Origin: Cenococcum geophilum 1.58
Lineage: Eukaryota > Ascomycota > Dothideomycetes > Gloniales > Gloniaceae
Length of the DNA: 64,000 bases
Direction of reading: 5' to 3'
Assembly: GCA_001692895.1 (NCBI GenBank)
Contig: KV748211.1
Coordinates: forward strand, 1 to 64,000
Shown here in pieces: positions 1 to 11,304 of the stretch; within the stretch, counting starts at the first letter, position 1; every line of letters begins with the position of its first letter. Position numbers and translations under genes: made by a program. A model generated the notes under the pieces. It had not been told where the DNA came from. It ran no database searches and was given only the letters and a program-made list of their open reading frames with translations.

Positions 1-152
1 AATATACATAACATTATAAACGCCCTAGCAAAACCTAATCCGATACTATAACTTACTAATATAATCTAACCCCACCAAAAATTCTCTTTTTTTCGCCCCT
101 ATACTATAAAAACTAACTCTACTTCTACTCCACTTACTTAACACTTAGTAGA

Positions 153-640
153 ATGCCTCCTTATACTTCCCATATTAGAAAACCTCAATATTTAACCTGT
201 CGTAAGTCTTGGAATACTAGAAGAGACCCTATAAACCTCTATAACCTTGCAAAATCAATACCTGCTAATATATGGAAACAATCTCTTACAGTTTAAGAAG
301 AGCCCCTTGCTGCTAGCCTTCTACCTTCTGAAATCCATTATCTAGTTTCTGTAAAGGAGAAGAACGGAAGACCTTTAGTTTTATTAGCTAATGACCTTAT
401 AGATATCTTTAAGACTTGCACACTTAATAAGGAGAATTGTAAGAAATAGTAATATTACGTTGCTGTAGAGGAAGCCTTTAAACCTTGTAGAAGAATAATA
501 AAGACCTAACTTTAAGCACGAAACTTTTTATACTGTAATTAGTACTAGAGTTAGAGTCAATTTAATGCTAGAATTGATCGTTTCTTAATACCGTTATATT
601 TTTTGCCTAAAGCATTAGTGTCCGATTACTTTTTGCCGCC
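153..640 (+). pseudogene. RIP-degraded unknown gene, 5' part
   Basis: From an ATG at 153 a plus-strand frame can be followed for about 160 codons; its stops are TAA or TAG at places where Gln (or Trp) would be expected. The product begins MPPYTSHIRKPQYLTCRKSW and is rich in Lys, Arg and Leu. I see no recognisable domain. The frame ends where a fold-back element begins (641), so the gene was probably interrupted by that insertion before or during RIP. The same frame is present in copy B. Function is unknown; a DNA-binding role would only be a guess from the basic N-terminus. Confidence 0.45.
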
Positions 641-791
641 ACCCCTTCCCCTACTAATGTCCTATAACACTTAGACTATGCGCGAACACCAGAATTAAAA
701 TTATCTATATAGCTATGGAGCCTTAATCCCATTAATTCTATTACCTAGCTCTTATTAATAATACTAGGACGAAATCCACTAGGGGAAGGGG
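641..791. mobile_element. fold-back MITE, family 1
   Basis: A 151-bp element bounded by inverted repeats ACCCCTTCCCCTACT (641-655) and ACTAGGGGAAGGGGT (777-791). Its interior, read on the minus strand, matches the element at 19,502-19,650, which establishes it as a family. It is non-coding and sits at the end of the reading frame that starts at 153. The short size and terminal inverted repeats fit a non-autonomous DNA transposon. Confidence 0.7.
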
Positions 792-879
792 TACTATAAG
801 GGGCCATTTTTCGGAAGCCTTTCTAGAAATCCTCTACTTATAACCTTCTCTTCTGTAATAACCCCTTTATTACACTATA

Positions 880-1428
880 GAATCTACTATCCTATAATTC
901 CATCTTATATAGAGTATGCTACCTACCCTATTTCTACCTCTTATCAAAATCTACCACTAGTTGCCTTTAATCTTTGTTAATGCTTCCTAAATACCCTTGC
1001 TAATACTAATAGCTTCCTCCGAGTCTTTATTAGCTAGTAATGTCTGTACTCCTTTACTAATTGCTAATAACAGATCTAATTGCTGACCTCCTATACCCTT
1101 ATAGTATTGGTTCTTCTTACTTATCTATTATAATTTAGCACTTATAAATCTGATTTACTGGAACTTAATATAAACCCTAATATATACTTCTTGTCCTATA
1201 TGCCATAGGACGTTAAACGGAGTTTTGTACATCCCTATTAAGATCCTATATTACTTAGTACACTACTATTATATTGTAACCCTATACTAATAACGGAATT
1301 ACCCGCTTCTGCAGCTCCTCAACTTCGCTAACCTATGCTTTATCTTTGGCGAGTTCCTCCAGTATCCGGCTCTTAGCTTTAAGAAGTACTCTATTAACTA
1401 TAAATCGATTTATAATACTCTTTGTCAT
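880..1428 (-). pseudogene. RIP-degraded unknown gene with charged helical start
   Basis: From ATG at 1,428 on the minus strand the frame reads MTKSIINRFIVNRVLLKAKS and continues through a Glu/Lys/Leu-rich stretch (EELAKDKA, EVEELQKRV) that looks like a coiled coil of about 40 residues. It then runs on for about 180 codons with only TAA and TAG stops. No domain is recognised. In copy B the start codon has become ATA. The downstream part is stop-rich and an intron or frameshift may be hidden there, so the 3' boundary is approximate. Confidence 0.3.
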
Positions 1429-1559
1429 CGGTACTAGCGATTCGGGCATCTATATATATTAGTATATATTGGAACCATATAATATAGCTATCTTATACCT
1501 AAAAGCATTCATTTTTGTCTTAAAGGTATAAGCAACATAGTTAAGCGCTATTGGTAAGA

Positions 1560-1851
1560 TTAAGGTCGAAGTATTTATAGCTTTCTACGCTGACAAATGT
1601 GCACTAGTTAGGAATACGATCGACCTAGAACGCTTTAAATGCTATTATTAAGCATGCCATGCATATATTAGCGTTTGGCTTTGCCTTTAAGATTGCATCA
1701 TTACGTCGTTGTTTAAGGATGTTAAGGAATGCCGGGTCGGGCCTTTGAGCGAGTAGGGCTGAGAGCAGTATCTATGGCATCCCGAAATTGAAATTAATAA
1801 AGGATGCTTAGAATAGAGTTAAATTTAATATTTGGGTTCTATTCCGTGACA
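1560..1851 (-). mobile_element. possible LTR terminus
   Basis: The complement of 1,844-1,851 is TGTCACGG, followed by AATAGAACC, a start typical of fungal LTR retrotransposon repeats. The stretch leftwards to about 1,560 shows no reading frame. I could not identify the matching CA end, a target-site duplication or an internal region, so this is at most a solo or truncated LTR. A poly-A run and AT-rich sequence follow at its right. Confidence 0.3.
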
Positions 1852-1859
1852 AGCTTTTA

Positions 1860-2389
1860 GAAGTTTAGGATTTTGATTAAAAAAAAAAAATTTTATATAC
1901 TTTAGATTATATAAGCGATCCATTACATAATTTAAATCTAATTATTATCCTTTAAAACTACCTTACTGCTAATAATACTATATCGCTATATTTTATATTA
2001 CACTTCTCTAAACTATATCCCCTTTTTTAAAATCCCTAAATAAAAATATATATATTATAGAACTTATCCATAATACCTCTTTTTCTACTACTTTATACCT
2101 ATTAATCTATTTTCTACTATTTTCTAAACTATATTGTACTAACCTACTATTANAACTTACCTATTACATATTTTAAATATAATTACCCTTTTTAGAATAC
2201 TTTGGTCCAATATATACTATATTTTATTTCCTAGTATACTACCTATAGACATTTTTAGGAAGCCTTTCTAAAAACTCCCTTTAATCTATGTTATATAATA
2301 TATTAATCCATTATAATATACTACCATTTATTTCCACTTTATAGAGACATCTTTATTATAATANNATATATCNAATTACTCTATAAACC
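1860..2389. other. AT-rich RIPed spacer with undetermined bases
   Basis: Very AT-rich, stop-rich in all frames, with scattered single N bases around 2,150 and 2,363-2,410. It contains one copy of the recurrent quasi-palindrome (2,251-2,274). The minus-strand gene at 2,390-3,212 may extend some way into it, but the Ns prevent a decision. Nothing else is recognised. Confidence 0.6.
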
Positions 2390-3212
2390 NNATNACCAAT
2401 TTTNAATTNATATTGGATATCTCTAATACCTAACTTAAGAAGTCCTCTATATACAATTTGAAACCATTAACCCTATATCTAAAGAAGTAAACTTAGAGTT
2501 ACTCTAACTTAAACCTATCTACCGCAGCCTCCAGCTCTGCACTAGCCGCTTTATACTGTTTAGACTTATGCCTAGAAAGTAATGTCCTAACCCCTTCTAT
2601 AAGTGCAACTATTAGCGCCGCTTTATTAACTGCTGTAGTATTAGGGTAACTATCGCCAAACTCCTTATAGATATCCTAATAAATATTAGTTTACTAAGCC
2701 AGTATAGCTTAGGATTAATAACCGACCATAGTAGCATTTATATAAGGTTTGGTCTCAGCTTTATTATTAATAAAGGACGTAGCGCTAGAGTGCAACATAA
2801 TTTGAGAACCGGGTCCATATTTTTTAATAGACATACTATATTAGTTATTATAATGTTAGGGTTATAATATATGGTGGACTTACGTTCGCATTAGAGCTAG
2901 TGCTAGTTCTTTAGTCTTATAGCGCCACTCATTATTAGCCCATAGTTTAGGGTGTATATTGGCTCTAGCTAAGGGTAGCTTCCTATTAATAAGTAATCTG
3001 CCTATTACGGCCTTTACGGTATTGGCATGCTTTTTAGGGACCTATTTATTATAAGTTAGAGTAGTAAAGTGTATATTAGTATAAACTTACTTAATAGTAG
3101 TTGTTGTCTAGAATAAAGCAATTGATGTATTGTCGATAGGGATAGTTGGGGTCAGTAAAGAAACGGACTTAATCCTTATGTATAAAGTTGCACCATATAG
3201 GATTAAGGCCAT
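2390..3212 (-). pseudogene. RIP-degraded unknown gene with one canonical intron
   Basis: From ATG at 3,212 (MALILYGATLYIRIKSVSLL) the minus frame runs to a 48-bp intron at 2,836-2,883. Removing the intron restores the frame, which then continues (MSIKKYGPGSQIMLHSSATS) for about 150 codons with stops only at Gln-like positions. The C-terminal part is a charged helical stretch (HKSKQYKAASAELEAA). No family is recognised. In copy B the same gene has lost its 5' 10-15 codons through the 300-bp indel. The 3' end is uncertain because of N bases near 2,390. Confidence 0.5.
2836..2883 (-). other. spliceosomal intron, splice sites intact
   Basis: On the minus strand the segment starts GTAAGT and ends with a branch-like ACTAAT followed by ATAG. 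It is 48 bp long, typical for ascomycete introns, and its removal joins two otherwise out-of-frame coding stretches. The same segment is kept in copy B at 31,604-31,651. Confidence 0.6.
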
Positions 3213-4105
3213 ATACAACCTTTTCCAGTGCACGAATTGTGCAGCCTAGACATAGATTAGAATTAGGCTTAGTATAATTAATAGTATAGACGCGTACATG
3301 TGCAAGTGTTAGATCACAATTCTATAGGTAGTTCATTTTCGCAAGATTTTCAATAGCTGGTAGATAGAAATTTAGAAGGTAGAATTTGGAAAATGGAAAT
3401 TAAATTAAGTTGTTAAGGGAATAGAAGTTTAGCTTTAAATCTAGAAAAANAAATATTAATATAGTATGATTATATAAGCTCTGACTAACTATTTTTTATA
3501 ATTTTTATAATTTAAATTTTATATCTATTCTTCTAAGTCNATTTTACTTTAGGAAAGAATAAATTATTTTTACTAATAAAGGATCTAACTAAGTAAGGCA
3601 TATAGTTAATCATTAGTTTATAAAACAATAGTATAGGTAAGAAAGGTATGGCCTATAACTAAGGTACTAAAAACACTTCTAGAACCTTTAGATAAATATC
3701 TAAGTAGTAGCTATAGTAAAATAAAAGAAAGACGAACTACATATAATATAGGTATAATACTTAATTTTATAGATAGCTAGGTATAAGTAGTAAAGGATAA
3801 GTTAAGGAAGAAAGAGGTAGTTAGAGTAGTAATTAGGTTTGATAATATAAGATAATATTTAGGGAGAGATCCTTTAATAGATATTAAATTTAAAATATGC
3901 AATAGGTAAGTTCTAATAGTAGGAGGTAGAATATAGTTAAAATAGAAAATAGATAGAAAGTAGTGGAAATAGGTATTATAGGTAAGTTCTACAATATAGA
4001 TATTTTTAGAAAGGCTTCCTAAAAAGTATATATAGTAAAGGGAACTTTAGAAAGGTTAACAGTATTACGTAGCTAATAAAATTCTAGTAAGGATCTAAAT
4101 ATAGA
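3213..4105. other. AT-rich RIPed spacer containing a copy-specific 300-bp segment
   Basis: No coding frame is supported. About 3,180-3,485 is present only in copy A. The rest (3,486-4,105) matches copy B from 31,952 onward. A quasi-palindrome occurs at 4,011-4,036 and single N bases at 3,450 and 3,540. Confidence 0.6.
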
Positions 4106-4129
4106 GTAACTATAATATATTAATATATT

Positions 4130-5485
4130 TAGTGTCAATAATAGCACGTAGGCTGTTAGCATTAACGTTCCTTATTATAATAATGCAGTGACCTTTAGGG
4201 ATAATAGCTGTGCGGTCTATAATTAGCTGACCTAAAGTGGCGTTATATAGGCTAATATGTAGTAGGTTTCTAAAGACCTTACTAGGCGTATAAAGTTAAA
4301 GGAAGCTACTTTACTGCGTACCGTCGTCGAGGGTATCCAGGCTTTACTTATACAGCGCTAGTCTAGTAAGGCCTATACTACCCGCGAGAAGCTTAAGGAC
4401 GTAATTGTTAACGCTTAAATGAATAAATATGTATAGCCCTAAACAAGTCCTTCTAAGACAAGAACAGTGGCTGGGATGTGGAAGATAGTAATGGTCGAGT
4501 GTAATAGTAACAAATGGTCGTGGTCCTAGATACTGTAATGTTTGTAGGCTTTACTCTAGGTAATAGGCCAGATTAGTACAGCATATGCTTATACATCTCT
4601 CTATACCCGGTAGTACAGCTAAATGGTTAACATCTGCTTGGATAGCATTGCCGCGATAACGCTAGGGAGCTTTTTAGAAAGCCTTCCAGAATATGCCTAT
4701 AAGCGTCAGTTATAAAGTAACGGATATATACTGTAGATACCGACATAGTATAGAAGTACGTAAGTATAATGGCTAGTTAACGTAAGCTGCTAATAACAGA
4801 CAAATGTTTTTTATAGTATATTAAGTGCATAAGACGAAATAGGTATTACTTACACAGTTATTAATTAAGGTAGAAGTCTTCGTATTGCTAACTACCTCTT
4901 CTGCATAGGGGGGCTAGTAGTAGTGATAACTAAAGTCTAAGTAGGGATATACGCTAGTGAATAAGTGCTAGAGCACGGATTAGTTGGTGCTTTATTAGGA
5001 GCCTTTCGCAAAAGGATCTTAGCCAACGCTACTAGGAGTAAATAGGTCTGTTAGTTAACCGAGCAATTTTGAGGTCCTAGAGGTATTAGCACTAGATGCC
5101 GGAGTAAGAAAGTAGAAAAGCAAGAAAGTAAGATAGGGAAGTGAAAAAGGAAATATTTAGACGGTGCACCGTCAAAAGGGAATATAAAAGGATGGCCGTT
5201 AGAACGACACCTAAGAGATCCAACCGGAGTAAGAAAGAAATGCAAGAAGCCTTTCTAAAAAGCTGACTAGAGGCTGTTACGGTTATCTATAAGGAGGCAA
5301 TAAGACTAAAAATCCGGCGCGCCAATGCTAGCGGTTAGTGTAAGAGCGAAGCCAAGAGTGGGCCAACGGGAAATCAGCGTCTAAGTGGGAAGATAGTAAT
5401 ACCAACCCTATTAAAGAAAGATGCTTAGTGGAAACCTAATCCAGGCAGGGATTCCAGTGGTAGAGAATATAGGAAATTGTAAAGA
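4130..5485 (+). pseudogene. RIP-degraded unknown gene of about 450 codons
   Basis: A plus-strand frame starting around 4,130 can be followed to about 5,145 with stops that are TAA or TAG, then shifts frame (intron or indel) and continues from about 5,140 to 5,485. Readable stretches include KEATLLRTVVEGIQALLIQ, TTREKLKDVIVNA and RSLRIANYLFCIGGLVVVI. The second part is strongly basic (KKEIFRRCTVKREYKR, TTPKRSNRSKKEM), as in a nuclear or nucleic-acid-binding protein. No family is recognised. Copy B holds the same frame at 32,596-33,951. The start codon is not certain. Confidence 0.45.
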
Positions 5486-5568
5486 CTTATAAAAATACCA
5501 ATATGGACTTATCTAGGAAGCCTTCCAATAAAAGTCTAACCGGTAATTGCGGTATTGGGCAAGTAGGA

Positions 5569-8500
5569 CTATACGTACTTATTATTAGGGGCGGTCATTC
5601 TACTAATGTTTAGGTCGACCTTGGCGCGCTTCCGTAGGTTTTTGCTAGAGGATACCGTAGTAGTAGCAGAAGCAGCGGGCCCGGTGTTTTGCTGCTTGGC
5701 CCGTAATGTTTTTAGTTTATTAGCTTTAGTCTTAATAACAGGCGCCTTCTTAGCTCGCACCTTAGGGCCGGCAGCCTTAATAGGTTTTTTGCCTGCTACG
5801 CGCGAGCGTGTCTTCCGTGTAGCTGTTACAGGCGCCGCACCGGTATCAGAACCTATATCTTCGTCGTCTTCAACCTTACTAGGCGTAGCCTTACGCTTGC
5901 GTCTTAATGCTCTTAGCTTACGCTTAGGACGTTCATCCTCATCGTCTTCTATTTCCGATTGGACTTCCGGATTAGATTCTACGGTTAGATAGAGGTTTTC
6001 CTAGAAGGCTTTACTAAAACCTCTATATTAGACAGCCCGGCGGCCGCGTTAAGTTATAAAGAATTGGATTAGAACTTCCTTAGGTTTAAGTAAGGGTTTG
6101 TCCAGCAGCTCTTATAGGATGTTAGGATTTAATAAATGCTATAGTTTCCCTTCGTCGTCCAGGTGGAAACCTTTTAGGGATATTAAATTAAGGACGTTCT
6201 CTAGCCCGGGCGTTATATAATCATATACATAGGTTTTAGAAACTTAATCTTTATCAATTATAGCCATTAAACCAGGAAGGGCGCGAAGGATCTAGGTATT
6301 TACTACCTTTTTATTAAACGTCCGCCGTACGTAGTATTTGACAACTATAACCTTACGGGGCTATCCCAATCGATACGTGCGCCCGATTGCTTGCTTCTAC
6401 GCGTTTACGCTAGGCGCCAGGTCAAATAGGTAGACATTATAGCAGCTTTGCTACAAGTTTAGACCGGCACCGTTTGCTATATAGCTAGCAATTAGGACCT
6501 AGCAGACGTCCGGCAAGTTGAAATTTTTGATAAGATTGGATTTCTGGCCCTAAGTGAGGTCGGAGGCCAGCACGCGGGTATTGATGCTAAAAGACATAAA
6601 TATCTCGCGGATAATCAGCTACTCCAGCGGGTATAGCAACCAGACAATTGCCTTTTCCTTATATTTAACAACCTAGTCGGCTATATTAGCGACTAGGGCG
6701 CTTAACTAGGATAAGTGTTATAGGACAGCCCCGATAAGCGGTAGAATATTAGACGCCAGTAGGACGTTATACGGCTATATAGCCGCGGGAAGCTCTGGGG
6801 ACTTCGCTATTTATTTAAGAATGGTATAGATTATATAAGGGTTCTTTAACCAGCCCTTCTTGCTCTTCTTGGGTGGATTTATAGCCGAGTAAAAGAGCGC
6901 CAGTATAGGCTAAGTAGACATCAGCACGAGCGCGTAGTAGCTGTTAGCGTTTATAACAACGCGACTATCCCCCATACAAGTAGTATTCGTCGCTATAAGC
7001 TTTTTAAGGAAGGCTTCCGCGAATGTGTTATAGACAGCTTAAGCCGTCGGCGGATTGTTAAGGTTAAGAACGATGCTTTTATAGCGAGGGAGCGCCTAGC
7101 CGATTATATTTTGGGTGGAACTAATAGAATAGGATGACGTGTACCGCCGACATATAAGATATTGCGACCAAATCTACTCAAGCCTACGGCCCTGCTTAAT
7201 GCTATCCTCTAGGCTAAGGACAAACGCAGCGAATAACGCTAAGGTTAGTCGCAGTATAGCTGCCAAGTGATTGTCCGCCACCTTAAAGGGGTCGTCGTTC
7301 TTCTTAAAGACGGCGCCATTAGAAGTTCTAATTAGGAAGTTAAGCTTTAGTCAAAGCTCGATTAGCGCCGCTAGGCCGAAGTTATCCCTAATACCCGTAA
7401 ATAGCGGGGTAGCGCTATAGAGCACGGTAAAAGGACAATCTATAAACTTAATAGCAATATGCGCTAGGGAATCGTTATTCCTTACGTGATAAGCTTTATT
7501 AAGTAGAATGCTATGCTATTGACCTAAAAGATCCCTGGGCTATTTCCTGTCTAGTGTCTTAAACTAGTTGACGGGCTAATGTACCAACCCCCTCGCCTTA
7601 AACGTCGCCCTATAGGTTTTCTTACGCCACTTCTTAAGTGCGCTCGGGCCGTGACGTGATGCGATAGTGCTATACGTACTGATAACGACAACGCGTGCGT
7701 TAGCGCAATCGCCATTAAACAGTTCGTGCTTCTATATAAGGATTTCGTTTCGACACTAGACATTGGCAGCGGCGGATTTTTGGGTCGACGATTTATTATA
7801 ATACACCTGGATATTAAAGACGGGTAAGAATCGCTGCAGCTCTTCAATCCACTGTTTAATAAGCATAAGCGGGACGACCACTAGGAATGGCTTTACTGGA
7901 CCGATTGCTTTAAGCGTAGCGGCGTTACGTTTTTTAGTGGCGTGGCGGAACGCCTTTTTCTACTCATTAATTATCTAAGAGCCAGTTAGCAAACAAGAAC
8001 AATTTTAGGAAGCCTTCTAGAAAGTCTCCTTTAGTATAGGTAGTAGTAGCGACTTATATGCAATATGTAGCCAACAAGCTAAAAAGTCTTGCCTAGACCG
8101 ACAATATCCGCTAGTATTATTCCCCATATCTTCCCGTACTCGCGTGCGTCTATGATAGCATTTATCCCAATAAGCTGCCACTAGCAGAGTGGTATTAATA
8201 ATGACTGGCGAAGGAGACAGGGTTTGCGTCGATCTTTAATCTAAAGGTTTCGCATAGACTCTTTAATATTGTCCCATTAGTATTTAGCGTTATTTATTAG
8301 CTTACTTAGCTCGGCCAGGTTTTTAAGATCCTTTACCGTAGGCTGGCCCATACAAACTATATCGTCGGCCCTATTAAGGTCTTTATTGTCGTTGTCTTCC
8401 TTAGTGGCGTCGTCCTCTACAACCTATGCCCAGCCGTCTACTATACCCAACCCATCCATCCTTGCGGCCGCGGCGTTGTCAAGTCCTGACTGCATCCGCT

Positions 8501-9704
8501 TAGTAATAGCTATTACTTTGTAATACGTCTTCGTAAGCTGGCATATATAGGCATATTACTAGTATCGGTATTTATAGTTTACTATTTAGCGAAACTTAGG
8601 GGGTAGCTTAAGCTTTATTAACCCGCGGACGTAGTCATCATTATTATCGCCTATATTGAATATTGCCGGACTAACGGCTATATCCTTAATTATCAATTAC
8701 GGGTCTACCATGTCCAGTTCTTCTTTATTATAGTTATCGTTACTGTCCGCCAGCAAGGCATTACTAAAGGTACCGCTTAGGTTTTTGTTGGAAGGCTTCC
8801 TAGAAGTCTTCTTCCCGGCGCGCGATCGCCTCTTACCTAGGGTATTGTTTTCTAAACCCTTAAGCTTGCGCTTATTTGCTTTATGCTTGCGTTTTACAAC
8901 CCTAGAAGGAGCATTATATATATTGGCGCGCTTAAGAATTAACCAGATGCGCTAGTTGGCCATATCCTCGGTTAGGCCTTTACCAAAGAGAAATCCTCCT
9001 TTCCTAAAGTAGAAGGTTTGTCTTATTTTGTATAGAAAATTGGCGTAGTAGTCGATAGAGCTCTATTTGTCCTATTCTCTTAACTAGGGATTGGAGAACT
9101 TCTAGTTGCCGTGACACTCTCCTATAGACAGTGTATGGACGACCGTTTTTAGGTCAAATATACGGGGCCGAGGTTTCTGCGTGCGTATAGATACCTTATA
9201 AGCTAGCTAGAAGACGGCTTTGTCGATAGCCTTAAATATAGACATAAATGGTTTGTTCTCCATAATATAGCTTAGTTCTTAGGCGGAGAGATCGCAGAAG
9301 TTAGCCAGTTTGGGTAAGCTTCTAGCGATATTAGCGTCCTTACCCTCTTTAGTGTCTAGTGCTTTTACTACGGTTTTAATATCCTTTGGGTTAAAATCCC
9401 AAAGGGAGTCTGCGCTGTCCGCATCCAAATCAGTAGGGTTAGTAGCCGCCGCGTCACCGCCTACAGTGATTGCTCTAGCAGCATCTATTGTTGAATTGTT
9501 GATGCCGCCGAGTGCCTTGTTAAAATCCCGCTGTAGGTCTGACGGCGGCGCGAAAAGAGAGCGTGCTAGTAATAGTAATGACGTTGCGGTTTTAGGTAGA
9601 GGACTATTTGCGGAAGGTTTTTGTAAATGTTCCTCTGGCGGTAACGTGCTTAACGCTATTAAGGGAGCCACCAGGCTTACGTATTTATTCTTGGTAGTAG
9701 GCAT
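5569..9704 (-). pseudogene. SNF2-family ATPase/helicase, RIP-inactivated
   Basis: SNF2 proteins are ATP-driven DNA translocases of chromatin remodelling and repair. From ATG at 9,704 (MPTTKNKYVSLVAPLIALST) the minus strand keeps about 1,350 codons. Walker A reads GIILADIVGLGKTF (8,085-8,125). Motif Ia lies in PVKPFLVVVPLMLIKQW (about 7,870). The motif II region reads LLNKAYHVRN (about 7,475-7,505), where DEAH has become NKAY by RIP. Motifs V and VI read NGAGLNLQQS and QAIGRTYRLG (6,365-6,480). The N-terminal third is acidic and of unknown function. The C-terminal 130 residues are Lys/Arg-rich, suggesting DNA binding. One 83-bp intron (7,975-8,057) must be removed to keep the frame. Several TAA/TAG stops and the lost Walker B motif make it a pseudogene. 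The exact subfamily is not resolved. Confidence 0.85.
7975..8057 (-). other. 83-bp intron in the SNF2 gene, containing the quasi-palindrome
   Basis: Read on the minus strand, the segment begins ATAAGT and ends TTTGCTAACTGGCTCTTAG, a textbook branch site and acceptor. The donor ATAAGT is explained by RIP of GTAAGT after a T. Skipping it joins GYILH to IINEQKKAFRHATKKRN in frame. The middle of the intron is the recurrent quasi-palindrome (8,002-8,024). Confidence 0.65.
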
Positions 9705-9719
9705 AGCCGTATTGGGATT

Positions 9720-10329
9720 ACGGGGCGAGTTAACACCGTCCGCTAAGTTATTGTCTATCTTAATTAATTAAGTATAATTTAACTAACTTTACGGCTTAAT
9801 CTGTCCACGGTTAGTATTGCGCGCAGCCTTAATAATAAAAAAAAAGGCAAGGGTTTAGTGAGACTTATAAGAGGAAATCTGGAAAGGCTTCTAAAAAAGA
9901 CCAAAGTGGCTAGAGCAGATGCGGCACAAAGCTGCCTAGACGCGTATTAGGCTAAAAGTATAGTATTAGCAGTATAAACGGTTACTTAAATAATAGAATC
10001 TAAAATCTAAAATCTAAAATCCAAAATGCTGGGTTGGGAATAGCTAAATTGGTTAACTTAAAGAATGCGAATTTAAGTTGAAAGTGGTTAAAGATTTAGA
10101 AGTTTAGGTTTGTGGACCTCTTAAGATTCTAATTTAGACTAGCGAGCTTATATAATCGCCAAGCCTTTAACTTTTTTATTTATTTAAGTTGTAAATTTTT
10201 ACAAATATACCGTGTAAATTAGGCGTGGGATTGCGATGTTTATATATAAATGTTGCGCTATACGCTCATAAAGTAGTTTAGCGAAAATCCTGGGGTTACG
10301 CGCTAGCCTATTCGCGTAACACGCAACAC
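9720..10329. other. non-coding RIPed spacer upstream of the SNF2 gene
   Basis: No coding frame is supported. It holds a quasi-palindrome-like site near 9,880 and a short tandem of TCTAAAA units near 10,003-10,025. It presumably contained the promoter of the divergent-facing SNF2 gene, but no element can be pointed to. Confidence 0.5.
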
Positions 10330-11304
10330 TTAGGCCTGCGCGCCTTATAGACTTTTAGGAACTTCACTTTATATACGCCTTTATTGGATGACGTTATATA
10401 CTAGGACTATTTCTTAGAAGGCTTTCTAAATATTNCCTTATATATTGCTACCTAGTAAGTGCTTAGTTAAGGTTTATAAAAGCATCCGTATTTTCTATAA
10501 GTTGTACTATAGTAAGGAATAGTAGAACGGATTCCTCTTAAGCATTACCACCGCCTAGATCTCCTATTGGTTGCTGCTTGGCTGGGCTATAATAGCGTAC
10601 GTGGCCGAAGCTTATAATAGCCGAGCAATTTCCCCACACTCTAACCCCTAAAATCCTTAGACCGCATAATGTTAAACACCCCTAGTGCTAAACCCCCTAG
10701 TGCTAAACACTAGCCAAAACGTATAATTCTCAGACTTCGAGTAAACGAATTTACCGGTCGGGACTATTCCGAGTACATCGATGCTATTAAGGCATATCTC
10801 GCCTTTACAGGACGTTTAACCAATAATTTAGAATTCTGGAAACACCACACCTATATTAAGCCGTTTTAAGCCCTAGATATAAACTAGATCTCATTCCATA
10901 TTACTATAAATATGGAAAAAGACACGCCTAACCCCCTAACTATCTAGGAGCTACTACATAAGATATATCGCGTCCGTCGTAATAAGGAGGGAAAGTTATA
11001 AGGCCAGTATTCCCTCTTCTATAAATTAGCTAACTTAGTATATAGCCAAGTAAAACGAATTCAGAACGTTATTAAGGAAATGAATTACCTAACTCGGATA
11101 CGCAAGTATAGTGATGTTTTATACCCTTAGGCAAAGCAACCATATTAAAGGTTAAATTCGGATTTTAGACCAGTTTTGGCCTTATTCTAGAACCTATCTA
11201 AACCACTTATATTATTAGGGCAAAGTAATAGATTAATATTGTACTACGGTTGGGCCGCTAGCTAGGGGGACTTTTAGAAAGGCTTCTAAAAAACTGCCTT
11301 AATT
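10330..11304 (+). repeat. nested repeat unit (R-unit), shortened copy 1
   Basis: First of several copies of a unit that recurs at 14,403, 15,330 and 19,257 and again in copy B. It starts with GACTTTTAGGAACTTCACTT and ends with the quasi-palindrome at 11,270-11,300. Compared with the full unit at 15,330 it lacks about 850 internal bases. A plus-strand coding trace can be followed from about 10,745 to 11,200 (AIKAYLAFTGRLTNNLEFW, KLANLVYSQVKRIQNVIKE) with stops at Gln-like codons. The family is unknown; a transposon structural protein would be compatible but is not shown. Confidence 0.6.

Noticed and set aside
5606..5992. Open plus-strand frame of 128 codons
   Set aside because: It is the antisense of the Lys/Arg-rich C-terminus of the SNF2 gene; the minus frame carries the continuous protein.
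7000..7025. Quasi-palindrome-like site in the SNF2 gene as another intron
   Set aside because: The reading frame passes straight through it (AEAFLKK) and no splice signals frame it. The same holds for about 5,990 and 8,790.
9310..9771. Open plus-strand frame of 153 codons
   Set aside because: Antisense shadow of the SNF2 N-terminus, whose minus frame starts with ATG at 9,704 and continues into the ATPase.
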